From the NCBI GenBank assembly GCA_017963165.1, contig JAGCTZ010000147.1, positions 1-30,490 of the forward strand: a stretch of DNA of 30,490 nucleotides, read 5' to 3'. This DNA comes from Treponema sp. GTDB taxonomy: Bacteria > Spirochaetota > Spirochaetia > Treponematales > Treponemataceae. The notes under the pieces were generated by a model. The model was not told the origin of the DNA, did no database searches, and was given only the letters and a program-made list of their open reading frames with translations. Positions 14,033-21,741 of the stretch are shown one piece after another; positions within the stretch are counted from its first letter, which is position 1; each line of letters begins with the position of its first letter. The position numbers and the translations under genes are program-made.

Positions 14033-16021
14033 TTACATTTTTTCAAAAACCGGAATATTTTCTATAGGTGTCTCAATTGTAATTGTTGTTCCACCTTCAT
14101 ATTCCTTGCCTGTAAAGAAGTGTTTCCATTTACCAGCCGGCAAATATACACTTCTTTCAGTCTGTCCCGGATTCAAAACTGGTGCAACAAGATACTTACT
14201 TCCAAACATGTACTGATCCTTAAGCTCCCAGCATTTTTCATCTTCAGGGAATTCGTAGAACATTGTTCTCATTAAAGGACTTCCGTTTCTGTTTGTTTCT
14301 TTCATCAATTCTGAAACATAAGGCTTAAGAGATTCCCTGAGCTTTATCTGTGCTTCCATAATTTTTTGAGCTTCTGGACCATAACACCAGATTTCGTTTG
14401 GCTGTCCGGTAAACAGATAGCCTCCTCCATAGCCGCGCTCCGGATCCTTATCAAGAGGAGGAATATTATGAGGATCACGGTCACCATGTAAACGAAGAAT
14501 TGGACTAAAGACTGCAAACTGGAACCAGCGCAAAAGAAGTTCTACAAAACCTTTGTCGCTCGGGTCACCATACATAAAGCCACCAATATCTGTTGTCCAC
14601 CAAGGAATTCCTGCAAGACCAATATTCAAACCTTCTACAATTGAATCCTGAAGACATTCCCATGATGACTGAACATCTCCATTCCACAATACTTGACTTA
14701 ATGTCTGACTTCCTACCCAGGCACATCGTTCAAGATTTACAAAATCTTTATAGCCCGCTTTTTTCATTCCGTCATAAAAAGCCTGACTGTAAAGCTTTGG
14801 ATAAATATTTGAACAGGAAAGAGCTGTTCCCAGCTGATAGCGGTAATTGCCGTAATCATAAACATTATAATCAGGTTCTGCATTATCAAGCCAGAACATA
14901 TCAATACCTAAATCGGCATAATTCTTTTTACATATTTCCCAAAGATATTCACGGGCCTCCGGATTAGTAGCATCAAAGGTAAGACAATCGCCATTAAAAT
15001 CGTATGTCTGATTGCTTCCAAGCTCTGTACGAACAAGATAACCTTTATCAAGCATTTCGTAATAATGTGAGCATTTTTTATCTACACTAGGCCAGACACT
15101 TACCATAACCTTTGTTCCCATTGCATGAAGTTCATCACACATAGCTTTTGGATCTGGCCAGTATTCTTTATCAAAGCACCAGTCACCCTGACGCGGCCAA
15201 TGGAAAAAGTCAATTACAATAACATCAAGATGAATACCCATTTCTTTATAACGGCGGGCAACCTGAAGCACTTCATCCTGTGTACGATAACGAAGCTTAC
15301 ACTGCCAGAAACCAAGATAATCCTCTGACATTACAGGAGCACGACCAACAGCAGCTGTAAAGTTTTCAATAATTGCAGCTGGTGTATCTGCAACAGTAAT
15401 CCAGTAATCAAGCTGCTTTGTGCTTTCTGCAGTCCATTCTGTAACATTTTTTGCAAAGTTTACACGACCTACTGCAGGATTATTCCAAAGAAAACCATAG
15501 CCTAAAGACGAAACTGCAAATGGAATAGATATCTGACTGTTACGCTGGGCTAACTCAAGGGAACAGCCTTTCATATCAAGATAAGGAACAGGGTACTGCC
15601 CCATTCCAAATATTTTTTCACCATCATTTGATTCAAAACGCATTGTTAGTTTATAATCACCGCCAACAATTCCTTTCCATTCGCGGGCGACAACCTTTGT
15701 ACAAACAGAATGCTTTGAAGCTTGTGGATCATAAGCACGGAAAAATTCTCCAAGAATACGCTTTCCATCTTTGTAAAAACTGAGTACGCCGTTGTTATTC
15801 ATTTTTGCTATCAGTCTGCCATTTTGAATACTAACACCCTGCTCTGTTTTTAGGATTTGAACATTACATTCCGGAACCTTCTGAGTGAGTCCCCATGGCT
15901 CATCAAGCATATTTCTTTCTAGAGTAGATCGCACCCTAAGCGAATCTGTTCCCCATGGTTCAATAATTAAAGTTTCATTTCCCTTCTTAAAAACAAGAGT
16001 ATTTTTGGCTTCGTAAAACAT
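14033..16021 (-). CDS. Glycoside hydrolase family 31 (alpha-xylosidase/alpha-glucosidase type)
   Basis: A 662-residue GH31 enzyme that releases alpha-linked sugars by a retaining mechanism. The N-terminal beta-sandwich (1-225) leads into the (beta/alpha)8 barrel. The nucleophile is Asp379 in FWLDNAEPD, the family signature; the acid/base is Asp449 in WNGD; Arg432 in ERCAWVGSQ fits the substrate site. Length and the IDFFHWPRQGDW segment resemble YicI-type alpha-xylosidases, but substrate cannot be fixed from sequence. No signal peptide: it should act on imported oligosaccharides. GAGGAA lies 8 nt before the ATG. No transporter gene lies next to it. It is monocistronic and convergent with the dehydrogenase gene. 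Confidence 0.9.
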   Translation of the reverse strand: MFYEAKNTLVFKKGNETLIIEPWGTDSLRVRSTLERNMLDEPWGLTQKVPECNVQILKTEQGVSIQNGRLIAKMNNNGVLSFYKDGKRILGEFFRAYDPQASKHSVCTKVVAREWKGIVGGDYKLTMRFESNDGEKIFGMGQYPVPYLDMKGCSLELAQRNSQISIPFAVSSLGYGFLWNNPAVGRVNFAKNVTEWTAESTKQLDYWITVADTPAAIIENFTAAVGRAPVMSEDYLGFWQCKLRYRTQDEVLQVARRYKEMGIHLDVIVIDFFHWPRQGDWCFDKEYWPDPKAMCDELHAMGTKVMVSVWPSVDKKCSHYYEMLDKGYLVRTELGSNQTYDFNGDCLTFDATNPEAREYLWEICKKNYADLGIDMFWLDNAEPDYNVYDYGNYRYQLGTALSCSNIYPKLYSQAFYDGMKKAGYKDFVNLERCAWVGSQTLSQVLWNGDVQSSWECLQDSIVEGLNIGLAGIPWWTTDIGGFMYGDPSDKGFVELLLRWFQFAVFSPILRLHGDRDPHNIPPLDKDPERGYGGGYLFTGQPNEIWCYGPEAQKIMEAQIKLRESLKPYVSELMKETNRNGSPLMRTMFYEFPEDEKCWELKDQYMFGSKYLVAPVLNPGQTERSVYLPAGKWKHFFTGKEYEGGTTITIETPIENIPVFEKM

Positions 16022-16130
16022 ATATAATTCCTCGCGATTTTTAGTTATTTCAGTATATCACACAAAAATAAAAAAACTATAATAAATATATCAAACTATA
16101 TGAGAATGTTGAATAAAACTACGAAGAAAG

Positions 16131-16159
16131 GACATTTTTTCAAGAATGACATTTTTTCA
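16131..16159 (+). repeat. Pair of 12-bp direct repeats upstream of the GT8 gene
   Basis: GACATTTTTTCA occurs at 16131-16142 and 16148-16159, a 17-bp period. The pair ends about 28 bp before the -35 box of the GT8 promoter. The 220-bp gap also holds the GH31 leader and A/T-rich sequence. This may be a regulator-binding pair. Confidence 0.4.
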
Positions 16160-16187
16160 TTTTTTGTCAAACAAAGGGTTGATAAAC

Positions 16188-16216
16188 TTGCGAAAAACCA
16201 TCATACTTGTTATAAT
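16188..16216 (+). promoter_or_regulatory. Promoter of the glycolipid cassette
   Basis: TTGCGA (16188-16193), 17 bp, TATAAT (16211-16216); start near 16223. AGGA at 16231-16234 lies 7 nt before the GT8 ATG. Confidence 0.65.
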
Positions 16217-16241
16217 TACTATTAGGTGGTAGGAAACTATT

Positions 16242-17318
16242 ATGATTTTTTTTAACAAAAAGGTTGAAGAGATCCCAATCTTCTTTGCGTCGGATAATAA
16301 TTATGCGCCTTACTTAGCAGTAGCTATCAAATCGCTTCTTTCTAATGCATCACCAGATTATTTTTATAAAATACATGTACTTACAACAAACCTTGACAAG
16401 GAGTTGTGTACAAAAATCCAGAAACTTGCAACACCAAATTCGTCAATCGAAATTATAAGTCTTGCAGAAGAAATCGAACATATTAAAAACCGATTCCATC
16501 TTCGCGATTACTATTCAATCGAAACTTACTACAGATTCTTTATCCCGGATATGTTCCCACAGTATGATAAGGTACTTTATCTTGACTGTGATATTACAGT
16601 TCTTGGAGATATTTCGAACCTTTATCTTACAAACATTTCAAACTTCCTTGTTGGAGCAGCACAGGAACAAGTAATGGAGCACTACAAGGTTTTTGGTGAT
16701 TATGTAGAAAAGGTTCTGGACATTAAAGTAAAGAATTATTTTAGTGCCGGTGTTCTTCTCATAAACACAAAGCTTTTCAGAGCGTATAAGATTCAGCAGA
16801 AATTCTTTAAGCTTATGAGCGAATTTAAATTCCGTGTAACTCAGGATGAAGATTATCTTAACGTTCTTTGTAAAGATAAGGTTAAGAAAATCAGCATCGG
16901 CTGGAACAAGCAGCCATTTGAGGAAACAGGTTTTGATGATGTAGATCTTCAGCTTATTCATTACAACCTTGGATGGAAACCATGGCACTATGAAAATGTT
17001 CTTTACGAAGAATATTTCTGGCAGTATGCAGCTCAGACAGAATTCTATGCTCAGATTAAAGCTGGTTTAAAAGCATTTACAGAAGAGCAGCGCCAGAAAG
17101 ATAAAGACGGCTTTGAGAATCTTAAGATGCTGGCAATCGAAGACATCAACGATCCTGACAACTACAAAAATAGCATGACAAAGGCTCATAACTATCTTAC
17201 AAGAGGACTTAATGCTGTTGTTACGCTTCCTTACATCAAGGGTGTTAAGAGATATATCAGTTCTCAGGGCCACAAACTAATGTATGAATACAACAAATAT
17301 AGAGAAAGACAAGAGTAG
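16242..17318 (+). CDS. Glycosyltransferase family 8
   Basis: A 358-residue retaining glycosyltransferase of the GT8 (LPS galactosyl/glucosyltransferase-like) family. It opens with the nucleotide-sugar fold IPIFFASDNNYAPYLAVAIKSLL. The metal-binding DxD is DCD at 115-117 (VLYLDCDITVLGD). FSAGVLLIN (167-175), QDEDYLN (201-207) and the C-terminal HYNLGWKPWH (240-249) complete the site. Residues after 260 are charged and helical and may bind the membrane; no signal peptide. Sugar and acceptor are unknown. The next gene overlaps by 35 nt and encodes an acyltransferase, so a lipid acceptor is likely (inference). Confidence 0.88.
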   Translation: MIFFNKKVEEIPIFFASDNNYAPYLAVAIKSLLSNASPDYFYKIHVLTTNLDKELCTKIQKLATPNSSIEIISLAEEIEHIKNRFHLRDYYSIETYYRFFIPDMFPQYDKVLYLDCDITVLGDISNLYLTNISNFLVGAAQEQVMEHYKVFGDYVEKVLDIKVKNYFSAGVLLINTKLFRAYKIQQKFFKLMSEFKFRVTQDEDYLNVLCKDKVKKISIGWNKQPFEETGFDDVDLQLIHYNLGWKPWHYENVLYEEYFWQYAAQTEFYAQIKAGLKAFTEEQRQKDKDGFENLKMLAIEDINDPDNYKNSMTKAHNYLTRGLNAVVTLPYIKGVKRYISSQGHKLMYEYNKYRERQE

Positions 17319-18144
17319 ACTCAAAGTATTAGAAAAAATACAAGAGTACGAAAAAAAAGGCTGGTTCTCAAAGGATGTAGAAGATGATCCTCCTACAATT
17401 CCGTTGACTGCCGACAAGGTTGATTATCTTAACAAAAAGCTTAAGAATAAGATTCTCGCCAGAATTGTTACAAACAAGGCTGTAAGTTTTATTAATAAAC
17501 TTGTAAAAACAAAACAGCTTATTATTAAGGATGTTAAAGGACTTGAAAACTTTACAAAGCTTTCTAACACCGGTGCAATCCTTACCTGTAATCATTTTAA
17601 CGCTTTTGATAATTTTGCAATTCATCACATCATAAGACCTTATCTTAGAAAAGAAAAACGCGAGCTTTATAAAGTAATCCGCGAAGGTAATTTTACATCT
17701 TTTCCGGGGCTTTATGGACTTTTCTTCAGACATTGTCATACTCTTCCACTTAGCAGTAATTATAGCTGCATGAAACTTTTCTTACAGGCTGTAGAAGTTC
17801 TGTTACATCGGGGAGAAAAAATCCTTATTTATCCGGAACAGGGAATGTGGTGGAATTACAGAAAGCCTCGTCCAATGACAAACGGTGCTTTTAAATTTGC
17901 TGCAGAAAACAACGCCCCCGTTCTTCCATTTTTCATTACAATGAACGATTCAGAAATTATTGGTGGTGACGGTTTTCCTATTCAGGAATATATAATTCAT
18001 ATTTTTGAACCTATTTATCCGGATCCAGAAAAATCTATAAAAAAGAACGTAGAAGAAATGAAAGCTAAAAACTTTGAAGTTTGGAAGAATTGCTATGAAG
18101 AAACTTACGGCATTCCATTAACATATACTACGGAGCAGCAATAA
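17284..18144 (+). CDS. PlsC-type lysophospholipid acyltransferase
   Basis: A 286-residue acyltransferase of the PlsC/LPLAT superfamily. The catalytic HxxxxD motif is NHFNAFD (His104, Asp109); the acceptor-binding motif is YPEQG (183-187) in place of FPEGT. A block around 129-150 (KVIREGNFTSFPGLYGLFFRHC) and the APVLPF strand fit the fold. The first ~95 residues are charged and longer than in housekeeping PlsC. The start overlaps the GT8 gene by 35 nt, with no strong ribosome-binding site, so translation is probably coupled. Its place between a glycosyltransferase and a second acyltransferase-like gene argues for a role in modified or glycosylated lipids rather than bulk phosphatidate synthesis. 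Confidence 0.85.
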   Translation: MNTTNIEKDKSRLKVLEKIQEYEKKGWFSKDVEDDPPTIPLTADKVDYLNKKLKNKILARIVTNKAVSFINKLVKTKQLIIKDVKGLENFTKLSNTGAILTCNHFNAFDNFAIHHIIRPYLRKEKRELYKVIREGNFTSFPGLYGLFFRHCHTLPLSSNYSCMKLFLQAVEVLLHRGEKILIYPEQGMWWNYRKPRPMTNGAFKFAAENNAPVLPFFITMNDSEIIGGDGFPIQEYIIHIFEPIYPDPEKSIKKNVEEMKAKNFEVWKNCYEETYGIPLTYTTEQQ

Positions 18145-18145
18145 A

Positions 18146-18772
18146 ATGGCATTATATTTAATTTCTATCATTGGCGGAGATCTTATAATTTTTATATTGA
18201 ATTATTTTTTTAATCCGGCAATTGCGCTTAAATGGCTTATAATTGGAACAGCGATTGCACCGGTTGCTCTTATTGCCTGGGATGGTGTTGTTGCAACTTT
18301 TATAAGACGTGTTCTTCCTGCGAAATGGTATGATTACAAGGTTGAATGGCGCAAGGTTTCTGACAAAGAATGTAAATTTTATGATGCCCTTAATATCAAA
18401 GCCTGGAAAGACAAAGTTCTTGAGCTTGGAGTTTTTACATCCTTTAGTAAAAAGAAAATTGCTAATCCACGAAGCCGCGAATATATGGAGCAGTTTATTC
18501 TTGAATGCAATTATGGATGGTCAATTCATCTATGGAATGCAATTCTTGGTTTTCTTTTGATTCCTGTTTATCCGGCAGCATTCAGACTTCCTGTAATTCT
18601 GCCAGCCTGTTGTATTAATTTTGTATTAAGCATGCTTCCTTTTATGATTTTAAGATACAATCTGCCAAGACTTCATCGTGCAAGAAATGTTCTTGAAAAG
18701 AAAGAAGCTCTTTATGCAAGTCGTCAGCAAAATCAGGCAGAACAGACTGAACAATCGGAGCCGGAAAACTAA
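18146..18772 (+). CDS. CrtO-like (glycosyl-diaponeurosporenoate acyltransferase family) membrane protein
   Basis: A 208-residue membrane protein. Hydrophobic segments lie near 3-22, 27-50, 126-142 and 147-168. The middle (YDALNIKAWKDKVLELGVFTSFSKKKI, 79-105), Glu120, His128 and RYNLPRL (170-176) follow the pattern of the CrtO glycosyl-4,4'-diaponeurosporenoate acyltransferase family as I remember it: WK..LP...F.K, E..H and QRYNRPRL. No carotenoid genes are visible, so the acceptor here is more likely another glycolipid. The acidic, Gln-rich tail (193-208) is probably disordered. GGAG lies 10 nt upstream; only one base separates it from the PlsC-type gene. Confidence 0.6.
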   Translation: MALYLISIIGGDLIIFILNYFFNPAIALKWLIIGTAIAPVALIAWDGVVATFIRRVLPAKWYDYKVEWRKVSDKECKFYDALNIKAWKDKVLELGVFTSFSKKKIANPRSREYMEQFILECNYGWSIHLWNAILGFLLIPVYPAAFRLPVILPACCINFVLSMLPFMILRYNLPRLHRARNVLEKKEALYASRQQNQAEQTEQSEPEN

Positions 18773-18784
18773 TTTAATATTTAA

Positions 18785-19702
18785 TTATTCTTCTTGTCCT
18801 GGAATTGTAGGAAATTTTACAGGAAAAATTGGGTCAGGGTCTGGTTTACGACGGGAATTTGCTTCTTTTATAATTTCAAACAAATCTGACAATGTATTTT
18901 TATCTGTTATTTTTGTAAGATAAGGTGTCTGTTCTGTTATCAAAACAGTTTGTGAATCATTATATATAAAGCCTTTTTCACTTAGACTGAATGGAGGCAT
19001 TGTATTTCTTACTTTTTTACTACGTCCATTTACACTTGAATAATTTGTTCCGTCTGCAAATAAATGTTTTGGAACACTATATGAATCCGATTTATAATTA
19101 AAAGAAACATACGCACTGTCGTAATCCATATCGGTAAGCCAGTAGCGTACATCATAAAACTTATCGCCATCTATTATTAAAAGACTTATGTTTTCATCTA
19201 CAGGCTGTTCATACATTAAAAATCCGCGTGACTGTTGATAACCACGCCATAATGTATAAGAAGACGTGTCATTTAATTTGATTTCGTCATATTTTGTATA
19301 CACATTAAGATGTATTCTATCATCCACTACAGCAAATGTTGTTTTACTCGATTGATGCTTTGAATAATTAATATAAATCTGAAAAGCATCACCACCACCG
19401 TTTTCGGGATTGAGAGTTATAATTGTATAAGGAATTATTTCGGGATACTTATGAGTAGCAGCGTTTCTTGTTCTGGCTTCGGTATCAGAATAATCTTCTG
19501 GTTCCGCAGCGCGGTCATAATACCAGCCGTAATATTCTTTAAGTATGACAACAAGTTCAGGATTTTTATCGTCTGAAGCATTTTCAAAGAATACAAATCT
19601 ATCCTTGCCTTCCCATATTCCTTCTAAAACTTCAGGAATTCCCTGAGAAAACACAGGACTGATTAATGCAAATAACAGAACGATTAAAAATCCTTTTTTC
19701 AT
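18785..19702 (-). CDS. Exported protein of unknown function
   Basis: A 305-residue protein with a clear signal peptide (MKKGFLIVLLFALISPVFS, cleavage before QG). The mature part is rich in Tyr, Asp and Ser, predicted mainly beta (RFVFFENA, ELVVILKEYYGWYYD, FQIYINYSKH, YDSAYVSFNYKSDSYSV), and ends in a Pro-rich tail (KPDPDPIFP). I do not recognise the family; Treponema genomes carry many such exported beta-rich proteins. No Cys follows the signal peptide, so it is not a lipoprotein. No ribosome-binding site is seen in the 40-bp gap shared with the divergent thiI gene. It is convergent with the CrtO-like gene, 12 bp away. Confidence 0.75.
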   Translation of the reverse strand: MKKGFLIVLLFALISPVFSQGIPEVLEGIWEGKDRFVFFENASDDKNPELVVILKEYYGWYYDRAAEPEDYSDTEARTRNAATHKYPEIIPYTIITLNPENGGGDAFQIYINYSKHQSSKTTFAVVDDRIHLNVYTKYDEIKLNDTSSYTLWRGYQQSRGFLMYEQPVDENISLLIIDGDKFYDVRYWLTDMDYDSAYVSFNYKSDSYSVPKHLFADGTNYSSVNGRSKKVRNTMPPFSLSEKGFIYNDSQTVLITEQTPYLTKITDKNTLSDLFEIIKEANSRRKPDPDPIFPVKFPTIPGQEE

Positions 19703-19742
19703 GTGTATAGATTATCGGTGATTTTTAGTTTATACTTTAAGT

Positions 19743-20915
19743 ATGACATATCTTGCAAAACTTGGTGAGCTTACATTAAAGGGCTCTAATATTCAGGAAT
19801 TTGAAAATTTACTTAAACACAATACAGCAAAATGCCTTGAAGGAACTGGCAGTAAAATTACCTTACGCGCAGGAAGACTTTATATTGACTGCGAAGCAGA
19901 AGCTTCGCAAAAAGTTGAATTTCTTCTTAATCATCTTATTGGGATTACTGGCTGGGCTAAATGCGAAGTATGTGAAAAAAAAATGGAAGCAATATGTGAA
20001 ACTGTTTTTGCACTTGCTAAAAAGCTTGCAGAAAAAGGCGCTAAAACTTTTAAAATAGACACACGACGTTCAGATAAATCATTTCCTCTTAATTCATATC
20101 AAATAAGCTGTGAAGCTGCTGGACCTGTTGAACAATTGATGAAGGTTGATGTTCACAAGCCTGACTGCGTTATTTATATTGAAGTTCGCGAAAAGGTTTT
20201 TGTTTATACGGATTCAGAAACAGGCTGTAGAGGACTTCCAGTAGGCTCAAGCGGTAAAGGACTTCTGTTGCTTTCGGGTGGACTTGATTCTCCTGTCGCA
20301 GGTTACAGGATGCTTCGTCGTGGTATGAAAATTGAATGCTGCTATTTTCACTCCTACCCTTATACTTCAGAAGAAGCAAAACAAAAGGTTGTAACTCTTG
20401 CTCAAAAGCTTGCCTATTATGGAATTACAACTTATCTTAATATAATTCCATTTACAGAAGTTCAGATGCGCATTAAGGAAAAAGCACCTGAAGCCTGGTC
20501 TACGCTTATTCTTCGTGTCTGCATGATGAAGGTTGCAAATAAGCTTGCACGCCGCTGTAATGCAAAATGTATTATTACAGGTGAAAGTGTCGGTCAGGTT
20601 GCAAGCCAGACTATAGAAAACATGACAGTTACAGAACATTTTTCTGAATTCCCTATGATGCGTCCCTGCTGCGGGCTTGATAAAGAAGAAATAATTCGTA
20701 CTGCAGAACAGATTGACACTTATGAAACTTCTATTCTTCCTTATGAAGATTGCTGTGTTTTATTCAGTCCCCGTCATCCTGTATTACGCGGAACTCCAGA
20801 AGCAGCAGAAGATATTTATAAAACACTCGAAGTTGATGACCTTATAAAAAAAGCTTACGAAGAACGTGAAATTGTTAAGCTTACATTTGGTGATGAACCA
20901 AGCTGGAAGTGCTGA
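19743..20915 (+). CDS. thiI: tRNA 4-thiouridine synthase ThiI (rhodanese-less form)
   Basis: ThiI adenylates U8 of tRNA and transfers sulfur to form 4-thiouridine; it may also feed thiamine synthesis. The N-terminal ferredoxin-like and THUMP domains occupy about 1-165; the PP-loop is SGGLDSP at 178-184. The conserved CIITGESVGQVASQT and MRP segments follow. A Cys pair at 337-338 (YEDCCVLFSPRHP) matches the catalytic Cys344 region of the E. coli protein. At 390 residues it lacks the C-terminal rhodanese domain of E. coli ThiI, like the Bacillus enzyme, which draws sulfur from a partner cysteine desulfurase. No dedicated desulfurase gene is adjacent. No ribosome-binding site precedes the ATG. 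A TATACT box ends 7 nt before the ATG. Confidence 0.95.
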   Translation: MTYLAKLGELTLKGSNIQEFENLLKHNTAKCLEGTGSKITLRAGRLYIDCEAEASQKVEFLLNHLIGITGWAKCEVCEKKMEAICETVFALAKKLAEKGAKTFKIDTRRSDKSFPLNSYQISCEAAGPVEQLMKVDVHKPDCVIYIEVREKVFVYTDSETGCRGLPVGSSGKGLLLLSGGLDSPVAGYRMLRRGMKIECCYFHSYPYTSEEAKQKVVTLAQKLAYYGITTYLNIIPFTEVQMRIKEKAPEAWSTLILRVCMMKVANKLARRCNAKCIITGESVGQVASQTIENMTVTEHFSEFPMMRPCCGLDKEEIIRTAEQIDTYETSILPYEDCCVLFSPRHPVLRGTPEAAEDIYKTLEVDDLIKKAYEEREIVKLTFGDEPSWKC

Positions 20916-20916
20916 T

Positions 20917-21741
20917 ATGAAAAAAGAAGAAAAAGAACTGATATATGATTTATTAAAAAAAGCTGATGCTCACATTACAGGTTTTACAAATGAAGCATTT
21001 TCACAGGACCTCCGTTTTGAAGATGATATTCAGAAGGATGAACAAAAAATCGAAGCCGCTTCATCTGCCCCAGCTTCTAGTACTACTACTGTCTCTACTA
21101 CAACTACTTCCCCTTCTCCTGATACGGCTCCTGGCACCGACGTTAATAAATCATCTGGGCTTACTCTTTCCGACCTTAATGCAAAAATCCTTCGCTGTAC
21201 AAAGTGCGGTCTTGCACGAACACGAAATAATGTAGTTCCTGGCGAAGGTGTTGAACATCCGGACGTTCTTGTAATTGGAGAAGGTCCAGGTTATGACGAG
21301 GATATGTCCGGCAGACCGTTTGTTGGAAAAGCCGGAATACTGCTTGATAAAATGCTTGCAGCAATTGAACTTGACAGAAATAAAAACTGCTTTATTGCAA
21401 ATATTGTAAAATGCCGTCCTCCTCAGAACAGAGATCCTGCACAGGAAGAACAGCTTTCCTGCTTTGGATTTCTTGAAGCCCAGCTTCATATTCTTAAACC
21501 TAAAATTATTCTTTGTATGGGAAGAATTGCAGGACATAAAATGCTTGATACAGAAGCACCTCTGGGCCAGTTACGCGGACAATTTCATGATTACAACGGC
21601 ATTCCTCTTATGGTAACTTATCATCCAAGCGCACTTTTAAGAGATCAGGCATTAAAAGCTCCAGCCTGGGAAGATCTTAAAATGTTCAAAAGAAAACTTA
21701 ATGAAATTAAAGCTAAAGAAACAGCAGGCAATAACGGTTAA
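20917..21741 (+). CDS. Type-4 (iron-sulfur) uracil-DNA glycosylase
   Basis: Removes uracil from DNA. The four cluster ligands are Cys94 and Cys97 (CTKC), Cys166 (NIVKCRPP) and Cys182. The active-site motif GEGPGYDED (121-129) and HPSALLR (236-242) identify family 4. The first ~85 residues precede the catalytic domain; residues 48-72 are a Ser/Thr/Pro-rich linker. The frame opens further upstream (ATG 20866, inside thiI), but GGAAG lies 8 nt before the ATG at 20917, which begins MKKEEKEL one base after the thiI stop. The fold was first known as the SPO1 DNA-polymerase N-terminal domain. It is cotranscribed with thiI and priA. Confidence 0.9.
   Translation: MKKEEKELIYDLLKKADAHITGFTNEAFSQDLRFEDDIQKDEQKIEAASSAPASSTTTVSTTTTSPSPDTAPGTDVNKSSGLTLSDLNAKILRCTKCGLARTRNNVVPGEGVEHPDVLVIGEGPGYDEDMSGRPFVGKAGILLDKMLAAIELDRNKNCFIANIVKCRPPQNRDPAQEEQLSCFGFLEAQLHILKPKIILCMGRIAGHKMLDTEAPLGQLRGQFHDYNGIPLMVTYHPSALLRDQALKAPAWEDLKMFKRKLNEIKAKETAGNNG

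Noticed and set aside
14593..14967. A 124-codon + frame opposite the GH31 gene
   Set aside because: Antisense shadow; the protein is not family-like and the GH31 catalytic region on the other strand is intact.
20866..20916. Upstream start of the uracil-DNA glycosylase within thiI
   Set aside because: The added residues are a shadow of thiI; the ATG at 20917 has GGAAG upstream and directly follows the thiI stop.
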